A stretch of 64,000 nt of DNA from Oscillospiraceae bacterium (GCA_021202155.1 JAJQDP010000001.1:1-64000); one strand, 5' to 3'; counted from the stretch's first letter, positions 25,467 to 34,684 are shown. The notes: generated by a model not told the origin, from the sequence alone. Translations and numbers: made by a program.

Positions 25467-26251
25467 CAGAAGGTCACCGCCATTCCGGTGGTTTCGATTG
25501 GTGCTATGTATAGAAGATAGTCCCGGTTTCGCTTGAACTCGTCTCCAAGCTCTCTTATGAGTGTATTCTCGGCGATGCGCGGAGTGTTGTTCTCCCGGCT
25601 GAGATGCCCAAGAATCACCTTTGTAAGCCCGTTTTCAATGAGGCTGTGAATCTCTTTGGCAGACGCACTGTTTGAAAGATGCCCATTCGGAGCGGCAATT
25701 CTCTGCTTAAGGGGGTAAGGGTAAGGACCGTTCCGGAGCATATTCTCATCGTAATTTGACTCCAAGAAGACGAGGTCAGCAAGCCTTAAGTTCTCGTCAA
25801 CCTCCTCGGTGACATGCCCGAGGTCGGTGCAGTAGGTGCAAACCTTCCCATCCGGCATTTCAATCTTATATCCGACGCTTTCGATGGCGTCGTGCGGAGT
25901 TTTGAAGGATGTGATGGAGAAATCCCCGACAGTAACCTCTTCTCCGACCTCCTGCTGAAAACAGCCGTGGCTGAGATGACTGCCGCCGATAAGCCAGTTC
26001 ATGGTTTTCGGAGAGGCATAAACCGGGATGTCGTAGTGCTTTTTGAAGACCTTCAGAGCCGCGATGTGGTCGGTGTGGTCGTGTGTGATGAATATAGCCT
26101 TGATCGCCTCAACCTGGATGTCGTTCTGTAGCAGAGCCTGGGTGAGCCTTCGGCAGTTGAGCCCGGCGTCAATGAGTATCCCTTCGCTGGGATTTCCAAT
26201 GAAGCAGGAATTTCCCGAGCTTGACGAAAAGAGCGGATATATTCTTGACAA
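25466..26251 (-). CDS. walJ: WalJ/YycJ metallo-beta-lactamase-fold hydrolase
   Basis: An MBL-fold phosphodiesterase-like enzyme of the YycJ group, linked in Firmicutes to cell-wall and DNA-replication coordination. The 261-aa protein has FSSSSGNSCFIG, the metal-binding HDHTDH motif (FITHDHTDHIAAL), TDLGHVTEEV and HLSRENNTP. The start codon is TTG at 26251, with AAAGGGA about ten bases upstream. It overlaps rlmH by one base and lies downstream of murA, separated by a terminator. No walRK genes are in the window. Confidence 0.88.
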   Translation of the reverse strand: MSRIYPLFSSSSGNSCFIGNPSEGILIDAGLNCRRLTQALLQNDIQVEAIKAIFITHDHTDHIAALKVFKKHYDIPVYASPKTMNWLIGGSHLSHGCFQQEVGEEVTVGDFSITSFKTPHDAIESVGYKIEMPDGKVCTYCTDLGHVTEEVDENLRLADLVFLESNYDENMLRNGPYPYPLKQRIAAPNGHLSNSASAKEIHSLIENGLTKVILGHLSRENNTPRIAENTLIRELGDEFKRNRDYLLYIAPIETTGMAVTF

Positions 26252-26283
26252 GTTAAAGCATCCCTTTCTTGAATTCAGACATC

Positions 26284-26322
26284 AAAAACCCTGCGTAAAT
26301 CCCGCAAAAGGAGATACGCAGG
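26284..26322 (-). terminator. murA terminator
   Basis: On the minus strand CCTGCGTA pairs with TACGCAGG (plus coordinates 26290-26297 and 26315-26322), followed by GTTTTTG. Confidence 0.85.
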
Positions 26323-26367
26323 AGAATTTTTATATATTAGCCCCAGCAATAGCCTCAGGTAATGGTA

Positions 26368-27654
26368 TCAGCCGGCTCTCTTTACGGGGTCATACTCCCT
26401 GACTCTTACGATGTCGGCACCAAGCCTTTCAAGCTTGTCCTCGATATTCTCATAGCCGCGCTCGATGTGATAGATGTTCTCGACGACAGTCGTTCCGCTT
26501 GCCATAAGACCGGCGATTACGAGAGCGATTCCGGCTCTTAAGTCGGTAGCCCTTACAGCGGCACCAGTTAGCTCCGGAACACCCTGAATGACGGCTGTAG
26601 TGCCCTCAACGGTGATGTCCGCACCCATTCTTCTCAGCTCGTTAGCATATCTGAAGCGGTTGTCAAAGATGTCGTCGGTGACGACGCTTGTCCCCTCGGC
26701 AATGGTGAGAAGAGTGGAGAACTGCGGCTGCATATCTGTCGGGAAGCCGGGGTGGGGAAGAGTTTTGAGATTCGTCTTGAGAAGCGGTCCGTCGACGAAA
26801 ACGTGCACGCACTCGTCGTACTCCTCAACAGTCGCGCCGACTTTTCGGAGCTTCGCGGTGATAGACTCAAGGTGCTTCGGGATTACGTTCTTGACCCAGA
26901 CGTCGCCCTTTGTAGCCGCGGCGGCAACCATGTAGGTTCCGGCTTCAATCTGGTCGGGAATTACTGAGTAGGTGATACCCTTGAGGTAGTCGACACCGCG
27001 AATCTTGATAACGTCGGTGCCCGCGCCCATTATGTCAGCTCCCATGGAGTTGAGAAAGTTCGCAAGGTCGACAATATGAGGCTCTTTGTTGGCGTTCTCG
27101 ATAACCGTCAAGCCCTTAGCCTTGACAGCGGCGCAGATTGCGTTGATAGTCCCGCCGACAGTGTGCTTGTCAAAGAAAATCTGGCTTCCGATGAGTTCAT
27201 CCGCCCTTAGCCTTACGATACCGCCCTCAAGCGAGTACTCCGCGCCCAAAGCGTTGAAAGCCTTGATGTGCTGGTCGATAGGTCTGTCACCAAGATCGCA
27301 ACCTCCGGGAAGCGGAACATCGGCTTTTTTGAACCTGCCCAAAAGTGTGCCCATAAAGTAGCTTGAAGCCCTTATAGAGCGCGCGAGCTCATACGGTACA
27401 ACCGGGTCACTTATACCTCTTGTGTCTATTCTGATTGTATTTTTGTCTATAATTTTGATGCTTGCACCCATCTCATAGAGAATCTTGATGCAGATTCCGA
27501 TGTCGCCGATTTCGGGCACATTTTCGAGTGTTACCGGCTCGTCACACAGAATTGTGGCGGCAACAATGGCTACGGCCGCATTCTTCGCGCCGCTGATACA
27601 GACGTCGCCCTTGAGGGGCTTTCCGCCGTTGATAACTAATTTTTCCTGGTCCAT
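26368..27654 (-). CDS. murA: UDP-N-acetylglucosamine 1-carboxyvinyltransferase
   Basis: The first committed step of peptidoglycan synthesis, adding enolpyruvate from PEP to UDP-GlcNAc. The 428-aa protein has SGAKNA with catalytic Lys at about 24, the active-site Cys119 in LPGGCDLGDRP, and PDQIEAGTYMVAAA. A Cys at this position implies sensitivity to fosfomycin, unlike the Asp-type enzymes. Its length is normal. It has its own promoter and terminator. Confidence 0.96.
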   Translation of the reverse strand: MDQEKLVINGGKPLKGDVCISGAKNAAVAIVAATILCDEPVTLENVPEIGDIGICIKILYEMGASIKIIDKNTIRIDTRGISDPVVPYELARSIRASSYFMGTLLGRFKKADVPLPGGCDLGDRPIDQHIKAFNALGAEYSLEGGIVRLRADELIGSQIFFDKHTVGGTINAICAAVKAKGLTVIENANKEPHIVDLANFLNSMGADIMGAGTDVIKIRGVDYLKGITYSVIPDQIEAGTYMVAAAATKGDVWVKNVIPKHLESITAKLRKVGATVEEYDECVHVFVDGPLLKTNLKTLPHPGFPTDMQPQFSTLLTIAEGTSVVTDDIFDNRFRYANELRRMGADITVEGTTAVIQGVPELTGAAVRATDLRAGIALVIAGLMASGTTVVENIYHIERGYENIEDKLERLGADIVRVREYDPVKRAG

Positions 27655-27747
27655 ATATGTTTATCTCCTGAGAGCTTGTATTCAAAAATTAAACTTTGGA
27701 AGCGGATAAAGCCACTGAATGGGCACTCCTGCTTCTTAATCCCTACT

Positions 27748-27776
27748 ATTGTATCACACTTGGAGAGAAATTACAA
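27748..27776 (-). promoter_or_regulatory. murA promoter
   Basis: Minus strand TTGTAA (27776-27771), 17-bp spacer, TACAAT (27753-27748) with a TG one base upstream. Confidence 0.7.
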
Positions 27777-27865
27777 TTACAATTTTGTTACAATTTCAGC
27801 CGTGAATTGTGCATATTGCACAAAGAAAAGTGCGACACAAATCTGCGAAAGTTTTCTCCTTATGA

Positions 27866-27894
27866 TTGACAATTGTCGCTTTTACGGGTATAAT
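27866..27894 (+). promoter_or_regulatory. Consensus promoter of the FGGY kinase gene, with overlapping palindrome
   Basis: Perfect TTGACA (27866-27871), 17-bp spacer and TATAAT (27889-27894). The palindrome GACAATTGTC (27868-27877) overlaps the -35 element and could be a repressor site, which would suit a sugar kinase gene. Confidence 0.85.
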
Positions 27895-27930
27895 TGAAGG
27901 TAACATTTTACTTTCGGAGGACATTATATC

Positions 27931-29520
27931 ATGACTACTGCAATAAATCAATCAGAAACCTACTTAGGAATTGAATTCGGCTCAACCCGAATCAAGGCAA
28001 TACTCACCGGCACTCATGGAGAAGTGTTGGCATCAGGTGCTCACGACTGGGAAAACCGCCTCGAAAACGGCATCTGGACTTACTCGCTTGAGGACATCCA
28101 CACAGGACTTCAGGACTGCTACGCATCTTTGGCAGGTGATTTTGAAGCTAAGTACGGCGAACCCCTCACAACAATGGGAGCAATGGGCTTCAGCGCGATG
28201 ATGCACGGCTACATGGCTTTCGACAAGGATGGCAACCTCCTGGTTCCGTTCAGAACCTGGCGAAACACCATCACCGCCAAGGCGGCAGGGGAGCTTTCCG
28301 AGCTTTTCCACTTCAATATCCCCGAGCGTTGGTCGATAGCTCACCTCTATCAGGCAATCCTGAACGGCGAGGAGCACGTTAAGGACATTTCCTACGTCCT
28401 TACTCTTGCCGGCTATATCCACTACATGCTCACCGGCAACCGCGTTCTGGGAGTCGGCGAGGCTTCCGGAATGTTCCCGATTGATTCGAGCACCAGCAAG
28501 TTCGATGCTGAAATGGTCGCGAAGTTCGATGAGCTTGTGAAGCCTTACGGCTATCCCTGGACGCTTTCGGAAATCTTCCCGGACATTCTCCCTGCAGGCG
28601 AGAACGCTGGCTGTCTTACGGAAGAGGGAGCTAAGTTCTTAGACCCGACAGGAAAACTCAAGCCCGGAATTCCTCTCTGTCCTCCCGAGGGCGACGCAGG
28701 AACAGGAATGGCGGCTACAAACAGTGTCAGAGTCAAGACTGGAAACGTCTCCGCGGGAACCTCAGTATTCGCAATGGTAGTCCTTGACAAGCCTCTCTCA
28801 AAGTATTATCCCGCGATTGACATGGTCACAACTCCCGACGGCAAGCCGGTCGCGATGGTTCACTGCAACAACTGCTCCTCCGACCTTGACGCCTGGATGA
28901 AGATTTTCATGGAGTTCGCCACCCTCTCCGGTCACCCGATGAGAAAGCCGGACCTTTATGATCTTCTTTTAACTCATGCTATGACCGGAGACCCCGACTG
29001 CGGAGGTGTCTGCTCCTGCAACTACTTCTCCGGTGAAAGCATCACCCATTTCGATGAGGGTAGACCTCTTCTTGTGAGAGTCCCTGACGGCAAATTTACA
29101 CTTGCAAACCTAATAAGAAACAATCTCTTCTCGGCACTTGCCACCCTCAAGATGGGGCTTGACATTCTCGCTAATGAGCATGTCGAGATCGAGAGAATCA
29201 CAGGTCACGGTGGCTACTTCAAGACCAAGGGCGTCGGACAGAAGCTTTTGGCGGCGGCTATGAACACTCCTGTTTCCGTAATGGAGACAGCAGGCGAGGG
29301 CGGCGCATGGGGAATGGCACTCTTGGCACAGTATATGGCACTCAAGTCTGATGGAGAGACCCTTGCCGACTACTTGGAATCGAATATCTTCTGTGGCGAC
29401 AACATGAGCTCCACAACCGAAGCTCCCGCTGAGAGCGACATCGACGGCTTCAATAGCTACATGAAGAGATATGAGGCTATGCTTACTGCCGAAAGAGCGG
29501 CAGTAGAAAACTACAAATAA
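27931..29520 (+). CDS. FGGY-family carbohydrate kinase (xylulokinase-like)
   Basis: Phosphorylates a sugar, probably a pentulose or hexulose, with ATP. The 529-aa protein has the first FGGY ATPase motif [15 protein letters not shown] at about 11-25, a middle [13 protein letters not shown] substrate segment, [11 protein letters not shown] in the second domain and [24 protein letters not shown] near the C-terminus. The exact substrate cannot be read by eye; annotation pipelines often call such proteins xylulokinase or ATPase. The consensus promoter with an overlapping palindrome suggests induction. No isomerase or transporter sits beside it. Confidence 0.82.
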   Translation: MTTAINQSETYLGIEFGSTRIKAILTGTHGEVLASGAHDWENRLENGIWTYSLEDIHTGLQDCYASLAGDFEAKYGEPLTTMGAMGFSAMMHGYMAFDKDGNLLVPFRTWRNTITAKAAGELSELFHFNIPERWSIAHLYQAILNGEEHVKDISYVLTLAGYIHYMLTGNRVLGVGEASGMFPIDSSTSKFDAEMVAKFDELVKPYGYPWTLSEIFPDILPAGENAGCLTEEGAKFLDPTGKLKPGIPLCPPEGDAGTGMAATNSVRVKTGNVSAGTSVFAMVVLDKPLSKYYPAIDMVTTPDGKPVAMVHCNNCSSDLDAWMKIFMEFATLSGHPMRKPDLYDLLLTHAMTGDPDCGGVCSCNYFSGESITHFDEGRPLLVRVPDGKFTLANLIRNNLFSALATLKMGLDILANEHVEIERITGHGGYFKTKGVGQKLLAAAMNTPVSVMETAGEGGAWGMALLAQYMALKSDGETLADYLESNIFCGDNMSSTTEAPAESDIDGFNSYMKRYEAMLTAERAAVENYK

Positions 29521-29593
29521 ACGTTTTTCTCATCCCCTTTGATGGAGACGCCAGCCTATAGGCTGACAGAGATGGCTTGTGAAAGGAGTTCAA

Positions 29594-31180
29594 ATGAAAA
29601 ATAAATGGCTGTTCTACGCTACCGCGTTCTTCTCGGGGCTGTCGGTAATGGCAATAGAGTTAGGAGCACAGAGGCTTCTGGCACCATATTTCTCGTCATC
29701 GCAGATAGTCTGGACAATAGTCATCGGCACAATAATGATTGCGATGGCGATAGGAAATGTCCTTGGCGGAAAGATGGCGGACAAGCACAATAATCCTGAC
29801 CACCTTTTCGGCTGGCTTTTCGGAGCGGCAACCTGGACGATGCTCATTCCTCTTGTCGGAAAGTTCATCATCGCCGGAGTCGCGCTGGTCTTGGCAATGT
29901 TCGTCACGACCAACTACCTGATAGTTGCGGCGTTCGTCTCTTGCATAATCGTCTTCGTCTTCCCGCTTTTGGTTTTGGGAATGGTGACCCCGAACCTTGT
30001 CAAGTATGCCACATCGAGTCTTGAGGAGAGCGGAAGAACCGTTGGACGCATTGAAGCCTGCAACACAATCGGCTCAATAATTGGAACATTCTTACCGACG
30101 TTCGTAACCATCCCGAACATCGGAACTTCGCTCACATTCGTCCTTTTCGCAAGCATTCTCTACATCGTCTGCATTGTCTATTGGGTAATGAAAAAGAAGA
30201 AATTCGTTGGAAAAGGCATTGCGATGGTGGTTGTGTTCGCTTTAGGAATACTTTCAAATAATATCGGCGTCGCTTTCTGGGAGACGGACATCCTCTACGA
30301 GGGCGAATCAATTTATAACTACTTAAGAGTTGAGGAGGACAGCAGTTCGATATACCTATCGACAAACGTCCTCTTCGGCGTTCAGTCAGTAAAGATGAAG
30401 ACCACCGGCTTGACAGGCATGTACTATGATTACGCTCTTGCCGCGCCAGTGATGGCGGGAGCCGCTGATGATGAGGATACTTCTGTCTTGATTCTCGGAC
30501 TTGGCACCGGAACCTTTGCAACTCAGTGCGAGTACTATTTCGGGATAACCGACATCGACGGAGTAGAGATTGACCAGAAGATAATCGACCTCGCATATGA
30601 GTATTTCGACCTCTCCGACTGTGTCACAACCTACACCCAGGACGGCAGAGCCTATATCAATCTCACCGACGAAACCTATGACGTCATAATGGTCGACGCC
30701 TATCAGGATATAACGATACCGTTTCAGATGTCGAGCGTCGAGTTCTTCGAGGAAGTCGCTGAACATCTGAACGACGGCGGAGTGATGGTCGTCAATATGA
30801 ATATGTATAGTACCAGCGACGAGGACAGCATCAACGACTACCTCTGCGGAACGATAAAATCCGTTTTTGACAGCGTTTACACAGTGGAGACTAACGCATC
30901 AAACCTGGTTCTCTTCGCATCAAACAGCTATGACTGCTACGACCAGCTCGGTGAGAATCTTGACTCCCTCGACGGAACAGTCAATACCTTCATGACAAGA
31001 GTCTATAACCGCATGACCGAGGTTGAAGAAAGTGATTTAATCCTCACCGACGATAAAGCTCCCGTAGAGCTCTTAGGTATGAGAGTCTTGGATGAAATGA
31101 TTTCCTCAGAGCTCGAATACCTAAAAAACATGATGCAGGACATGAGCATCGCAGAATTGTATCAGTATCTGGTGGCGTGA
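29594..31180 (+). CDS. Membrane-fused spermidine-synthase-like protein
   Basis: A 528-aa two-part protein. Residues about 1-215 contain roughly seven membrane helices, beginning LFYATAFFSGLSVMAIELGAQRLLAPYF as in fused MFS/spermidine synthases. Residues about 255-500 form a polyamine-synthase-like Rossmann domain with the LILGLGTGTFATQ motif, an acidic GVEIDQKII and DVIMVDAY. The aminopropyl-donor pocket cannot be verified by eye. The ATG at 29594 is chosen over the GTG at 29579 because AAAGGAG lies between them. It ends at a terminator shared with the adjoining accessory module. Confidence 0.85.
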   Translation: MKNKWLFYATAFFSGLSVMAIELGAQRLLAPYFSSSQIVWTIVIGTIMIAMAIGNVLGGKMADKHNNPDHLFGWLFGAATWTMLIPLVGKFIIAGVALVLAMFVTTNYLIVAAFVSCIIVFVFPLLVLGMVTPNLVKYATSSLEESGRTVGRIEACNTIGSIIGTFLPTFVTIPNIGTSLTFVLFASILYIVCIVYWVMKKKKFVGKGIAMVVVFALGILSNNIGVAFWETDILYEGESIYNYLRVEEDSSSIYLSTNVLFGVQSVKMKTTGLTGMYYDYALAAPVMAGAADDEDTSVLILGLGTGTFATQCEYYFGITDIDGVEIDQKIIDLAYEYFDLSDCVTTYTQDGRAYINLTDETYDVIMVDAYQDITIPFQMSSVEFFEEVAEHLNDGGVMVVNMNMYSTSDEDSINDYLCGTIKSVFDSVYTVETNASNLVLFASNSYDCYDQLGENLDSLDGTVNTFMTRVYNRMTEVEESDLILTDDKAPVELLGMRVLDEMISSELEYLKNMMQDMSIAELYQYLVA

Positions 31181-31232
31181 AGCTAAATTCATGACATAGG
31201 AATCGAATCATCAGTACACATTGAAACAAACA

Positions 31233-31266
31233 CCGCCCCGAATCAATCGAGGCGGCTGTTTTAATT
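31233..31266. terminator. Terminator, left copy flanking the AbiEii module
   Basis: CCGCCCCGA (31233-31241) pairs with TCGAGGCGG (31247-31255) around an ATCAA loop, 8 of 9 pairs. Plus strand continues CTGTTTTAATTTTT; the minus strand is also U-rich. The same hairpin, with one base changed, recurs at 32698-32720. Confidence 0.85.
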
Positions 31267-31971
31267 TTTGGGGAGAATGTCCTTGATATAATCTCTGACA
31301 GATGAATATACTTCACTAAACTGCGGTTTGTTTACATCTCCAGCAAGCCGAAATTTATCGTAAGCGTGCTTCAAGTCTTCTTGTCTGTTGAGAAAGCCAT
31401 TAAATGTGCCGAGTACCCTGCTACTATCTTCAAGTGTTTTCAAAATCTCAAAGCAATTGAAATCAAACGCCTTGGACAAATAATACAGGTCGATTACGTC
31501 CTTGATTCTGTAAAAGACTCTGTCTGAAGATATTGCGGAAACTTTGTCTGCAATCATTTGATTTGGCGTAACACCGCGAAAGTGAAAGCTGTCGATTTCA
31601 TAAACCTTCGTCGATGTGGTAGGTCTGTTTACGTCTATATCCATAGTAAACAGTATTTCCCCGGAGGAATTATCCGCTAATTCAAATCCAGCGGAACGCT
31701 TTTCATCGTACATCCGATATATGCTTACACGCAAAGCTATTTTGTTCCTGTCAAGAACTTTCTGAAGAGATGCAACCATTTGATCTGCTGTCAAAGGATC
31801 TGCCGAATACCAATTCGCATCGATGTCCACTGTATGCCTGATTTCCTCGTCATATCCAGCTTCAATGAGACAGGCTTTCAACACCATAGAGCCTTTGAAA
31901 TCAATGGGAATTCCGCTTTCGTATATAGCCTTCATAACCTGATACATGAGCTTTTCTTCTGCAGTAATCAC
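31261..31971 (-). CDS. AbiEii/AbiGii-type nucleotidyltransferase toxin
   Basis: A 236-aa DUF1814 nucleotidyltransferase-like protein. It has the GS motif in DFKGSMVLKAC (G27, S28), the acidic pair in RHTVDIDANW (D49, D51) and the C-terminal KVSAISSDR...RIKDVIDLYYLS pattern (about 140-165). AbiEii toxins block growth by transferring nucleotides, and some stop phage infection. The gene is more AT-rich than its surroundings. It lies 8 bp after an HTH gene that takes the place of the usual AbiEi antitoxin. Anti-phage activity is inferred. Confidence 0.85.
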   Translation of the reverse strand: MITAEEKLMYQVMKAIYESGIPIDFKGSMVLKACLIEAGYDEEIRHTVDIDANWYSADPLTADQMVASLQKVLDRNKIALRVSIYRMYDEKRSAGFELADNSSGEILFTMDIDVNRPTTSTKVYEIDSFHFRGVTPNQMIADKVSAISSDRVFYRIKDVIDLYYLSKAFDFNCFEILKTLEDSSRVLGTFNGFLNRQEDLKHAYDKFRLAGDVNKPQFSEVYSSVRDYIKDILPKN

Positions 31972-31979
31972 AATATCAC

Positions 31980-32630
31980 CTAACTTCTATAATAACCTAT
32001 TGCCACTTCAGCAAGCCTTTCAAACTCGTGTTGGTACTCAGGAGCTATCGATATTCCGTCAAAGCTGTCTCCGTTTTTGCAGTAGTATCTGCTCAACGCC
32101 TCAATGATTCCCTGCATATCTAAGATCGATTCGTTAGCAAGGGCATCTGCAATTGTGCGATTGAAGTCGGTGTATTTAAGTCCGCTTCTTTCTTGAACAC
32201 AATATGGACTGATCTGATTTCCGAGGAGAGCGATTCCGTTGAAACGAGAAAGATTATCACTTCCATAGCCCCATAATATGAATTCATCACTGCGTCCAAA
32301 AAAATTACCCTGACACATCAATGCCTCATCCAAGGCAAATACAAATGATTCCCCGATGCAATCGTTCACAGCCTGAAGCCACGAAATCGTTCCGATAAAA
32401 TCGCTTCGCCTGGGCAAATCTAACTTTTGAGAGTCATACTCAGGAGGTTTTACAGTTCTCCTGTTTACAATATCAGCTTTATAGCGACTCTCCAGAAGCT
32501 CCGTTATATACTCCGGTGGCTTGCGAGAACCGGTTTCCCAATTCTGGATGGTGCGGAATGGTATGTTGTATCTTATTGCGAACTCGCTTTGTGTGTCACC
32601 TAAGTTAGTTCTCATTTCCCGGATTGTCAT
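31980..32630 (-). CDS. HTH-domain partner/antitoxin of the AbiEii-type toxin
   Basis: A 216-aa protein. Residues about 2-45 form an XRE-like helix-turn-helix (MRTNLGDTQSEFAIRYN, then FRTIQNWETGSRKPPE). The rest is an unrecognised helical domain that does not look like the classical AbiEi winged-helix plus antitoxin layout. The ATG at 32630 follows GAGGTGAG by 4-8 nt; the upstream frame to 32657 is rejected. The promoter contains a near-perfect palindrome, so autorepression is likely. Base composition is AT-rich like the toxin gene. Confidence 0.75.
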   Translation of the reverse strand: MTIREMRTNLGDTQSEFAIRYNIPFRTIQNWETGSRKPPEYITELLESRYKADIVNRRTVKPPEYDSQKLDLPRRSDFIGTISWLQAVNDCIGESFVFALDEALMCQGNFFGRSDEFILWGYGSDNLSRFNGIALLGNQISPYCVQERSGLKYTDFNRTIADALANESILDMQGIIEALSRYYCKNGDSFDGISIAPEYQHEFERLAEVAIGYYRS

Positions 32631-32648
32631 CTTACTCACCTCAATAAT

Positions 32649-32677
32649 ATAATACACCCATTGAGTGTATTTGTCAA
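32649..32677 (-). promoter_or_regulatory. Toxin-antitoxin promoter with operator palindrome
   Basis: Minus strand TTGACA (32677-32672), 17-bp spacer, TATTAT (32654-32649). A 21-bp palindrome at 32651-32671 (arms AATACAC and GTGTATT, 9 of 10 pairs matching) fills the spacer. Binding there would block RNA polymerase. Confidence 0.8.
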
Positions 32678-32697
32678 GATCTTTTCAACATAGAAAA

Positions 32698-32720
32698 CCG
32701 CCCCGAATCAATCAAGGCGG
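32698..32720. terminator. Terminator, right copy flanking the AbiEii module
   Basis: Same 23-nt hairpin as at 31233-31255 with a single substitution (G to A in the right arm). On the minus strand it is followed by TTTTC and terminates the lipid kinase operon ending at 32729. Confidence 0.85.
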
Positions 32721-32728
32721 TTGTTTCA

Positions 32729-33637
32729 TCATACTTTGCTTTTCTCCTTCACCAACACCCTCATCGCCTTATCCTTAACCTCCACCGTCGTCTCCCTGAA
32801 CTCTCCGCCCTTCTCGCCGTCAACTGTCCAGGCAATCGGCGTCTGACACCTGAGGGTGATTTTCGAGGTTTTGAAGCCGTCCATGTACTCGTTGTCAAAA
32901 TCAAGCTTCATCACGGACGAGATGATGTGGTTGAGTTCATTTGTGTTTTTCGGATTTTTGATGAGGAGCACCTCGAACTTTCCGTCGTCAAGGCGGATGT
33001 CGTCGATTCCGCGAATCTTCATTCCGCCGACATGAACGGTGTTGAGTATCAGCCCGAGGATATAGTCACCCTTGCCGGAGCGTTCCGCCGACTCAAAGCT
33101 CAGTTTGTACGACGTCATCGACGGAATAGCCGCCAAGCCCTCAAGAATGTACGCGCTGAAGCCGAGCTGGTTCTTTGCATTCTGAGGAGTGCTGTAGGAG
33201 ACCTCCGCAAGCGTTCCGAAAGCCGCAACATAGGTGAAATACCTGCCATTGAGGCTTCCCAGGTCGCAGATAAAGGGGACACCGCTGATTGCTGTTTTTG
33301 CCGCGTCAAGGGTCTTTGTCGGAATACCTACCGACTTCGAGAAATCGTTTGTAGAGCCGCAGGGGATATAGCCGAAATCGCCTTGATAGTCAGCCCTGAC
33401 AAACCCGTTGACCGCTTCGTTGAGCGTCCCGTCTCCGCCGGCGATAACAATTCTGTCATAACCGGAGTGACAGCACTCGGAGACCGTCTCAAGACAGTCA
33501 AGCCGCCTCTGCGTCGGGTGGACGGTTATCGAATAGCCGCCCTTTGTGAAGATGTCCACGATGTCCGAGAGCTTTTTTGCAATGGTTTTCATTCCCGAAT
33601 TCGGGTTGTAGATGAGTAGAAGTCTTTTACTGTTCAT
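32729..33637 (-). CDS. YegS/DgkB-type lipid kinase
   Basis: A 302-aa diacylglycerol-kinase-family enzyme that phosphorylates a membrane lipid. It opens LLLIYNPNSGMKTI, has the nucleotide motif VIAGGDGTLNEAVNG, then IPCGSTNDFSKSVGIP, and a C-terminal beta-sandwich ending in a TVDGEKGG motif as in DgkB and YegS. It recycles diacylglycerol or acts on a related lipid. The ATG at 33637 follows GGAGG by 8 nt; the open frame to 33748 is not family-like. It is the last gene of a maf-hypothetical-kinase operon. Confidence 0.88.
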   Translation of the reverse strand: MNSKRLLLIYNPNSGMKTIAKKLSDIVDIFTKGGYSITVHPTQRRLDCLETVSECCHSGYDRIVIAGGDGTLNEAVNGFVRADYQGDFGYIPCGSTNDFSKSVGIPTKTLDAAKTAISGVPFICDLGSLNGRYFTYVAAFGTLAEVSYSTPQNAKNQLGFSAYILEGLAAIPSMTSYKLSFESAERSGKGDYILGLILNTVHVGGMKIRGIDDIRLDDGKFEVLLIKNPKNTNELNHIISSVMKLDFDNEYMDGFKTSKITLRCQTPIAWTVDGEKGGEFRETTVEVKDKAMRVLVKEKSKV

Positions 33638-33671
33638 GAAATCGCCTCCGTTTCTCATTTTCTGAGATTTT

Positions 33672-33986
33672 TTATTTCCGGTAGTAGGAATAGTGTGCGG
33701 TGACATACCGCTTCTCGCCGGTGTAGTCGTCGTACCCGACAATCTCAACGCCGTTTCCGCTCAAAAGCTCGCCCATGGTCGCATCCTTGATGCGGCATCT
33801 GAACACCTCGTGTGCCTCACACATGACGACTATGACGTCGCCCAGGACGATGATTCCGCCGTTCTTGCCGAGGACTTTTTCCTGCCCGTCGATTCTCTCG
33901 ACGGCATACTGAATCGACTTGCCGTTGAACTTCGCGAGATCTTTTTGAGATAGTGCGTATTTATCTTTTTTCTTAAATAACCCCAT
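33672..33986 (-). CDS. Conserved small protein of unknown function
   Basis: A 104-aa protein I do not recognise. It starts MGLFKKKDKYALSQKDLAKFNG, has a central strand-rich part (GGIIVLGDVIVVMCEAHEVFRC) and ends in aromatic and basic residues. No signal peptide or membrane segment is seen. It lies 3 bp after maf and 34 bp before the lipid kinase, so it is part of that operon. Its strong coupling to maf argues that it is real. Confidence 0.7.
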   Translation of the reverse strand: MGLFKKKDKYALSQKDLAKFNGKSIQYAVERIDGQEKVLGKNGGIIVLGDVIVVMCEAHEVFRCRIKDATMGELLSGNGVEIVGYDDYTGEKRYVTAHYSYYRK

Positions 33987-33989
33987 CTC

Positions 33990-34559
33990 TCAGCCTCCCG
34001 TCAGTCTGACGAGCTTGTCAATTTCGCGCTTGAGCTTGGCAATCGGCAGTCCCATAACGTTGTAATAGTCGCCATTGATGCCCTTTATGAAGAGTGCGCC
34101 GCCGTCCTGGACACCGTATGAGCCTGCCTTGTCGAACGGCTTGAACTCGGCTATGTAGCTTCTTATCTCAGAATCCGAGAGAGGATAGAACTCGACGTCC
34201 GTCTCCTGAGAAAACGAGAGCGTCTTGCCCTTGTAACAGATGCACACGCCGCTGACGACGGTGTGAACCCTCCCTGAAAGAGTCCCGAGCATGTCATAGG
34301 CGTTAGTCTCATCCTTCGGCTTCCCGAAAATGACGCCGTCCAAAATTACAACAGTGTCGCACCCGACAACCATATCGTCGGGATGATTTTTCGCAACGCT
34401 CATAGCCTTTCTGACCGCCAAAATCTCCGGAACAGAATAAGGCTCAATCCCATCCGGCAAGACCTCGTCACAATCAGGCGAGATAACCTCAAAGTCTTTA
34501 GTAATATACCCAAAAAGCTCATGCCTTCTTGGTGAACTCGACGCCAAAATATATTTCAT
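33990..34559 (-). CDS. maf: Maf-family nucleoside triphosphate pyrophosphatase
   Basis: A house-cleaning pyrophosphatase that hydrolyses dTTP/UTP or modified nucleotides, linked to septum formation. The 189-aa protein starts YILASSSPRRHEL with the SSSPRR signature and has VGCDTVV and GKPKDETNAYDML, the family active-site residues. The ATG at 34559 follows GGAGG; the upstream frame to 34640 is rejected because it overlaps the promoter. It is the first gene of the operon. Confidence 0.92.
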   Translation of the reverse strand: MKYILASSSPRRHELFGYITKDFEVISPDCDEVLPDGIEPYSVPEILAVRKAMSVAKNHPDDMVVGCDTVVILDGVIFGKPKDETNAYDMLGTLSGRVHTVVSGVCICYKGKTLSFSQETDVEFYPLSDSEIRSYIAEFKPFDKAGSYGVQDGGALFIKGINGDYYNVMGLPIAKLKREIDKLVRLTGG

Positions 34560-34593
34560 GTCAAAACCGACCTCCAAAGTACAATCTAAGACT

Positions 34594-34652
34594 ATTGTAC
34601 CACAAAAAAGAGTGAAAATCAACTTGACAGCCCTACTCAATTAATGTAAAAT
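34594..34652. promoter_or_regulatory. Back-to-back divergent promoters (maf operon and permease)
   Basis: Minus: TTGATT (34622-34617), 17 bp, TACAAT (34599-34594) with extended TGG. Plus: TTGACA (34624-34629), 17 bp, TAAAAT (34647-34652). The two -35 hexamers are separated by one base, so polymerase binding on one should exclude the other. Confidence 0.8.
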
Positions 34653-34684
34653 GGAGGAGTTAGAAATTAAAATAGGGGTTATAT

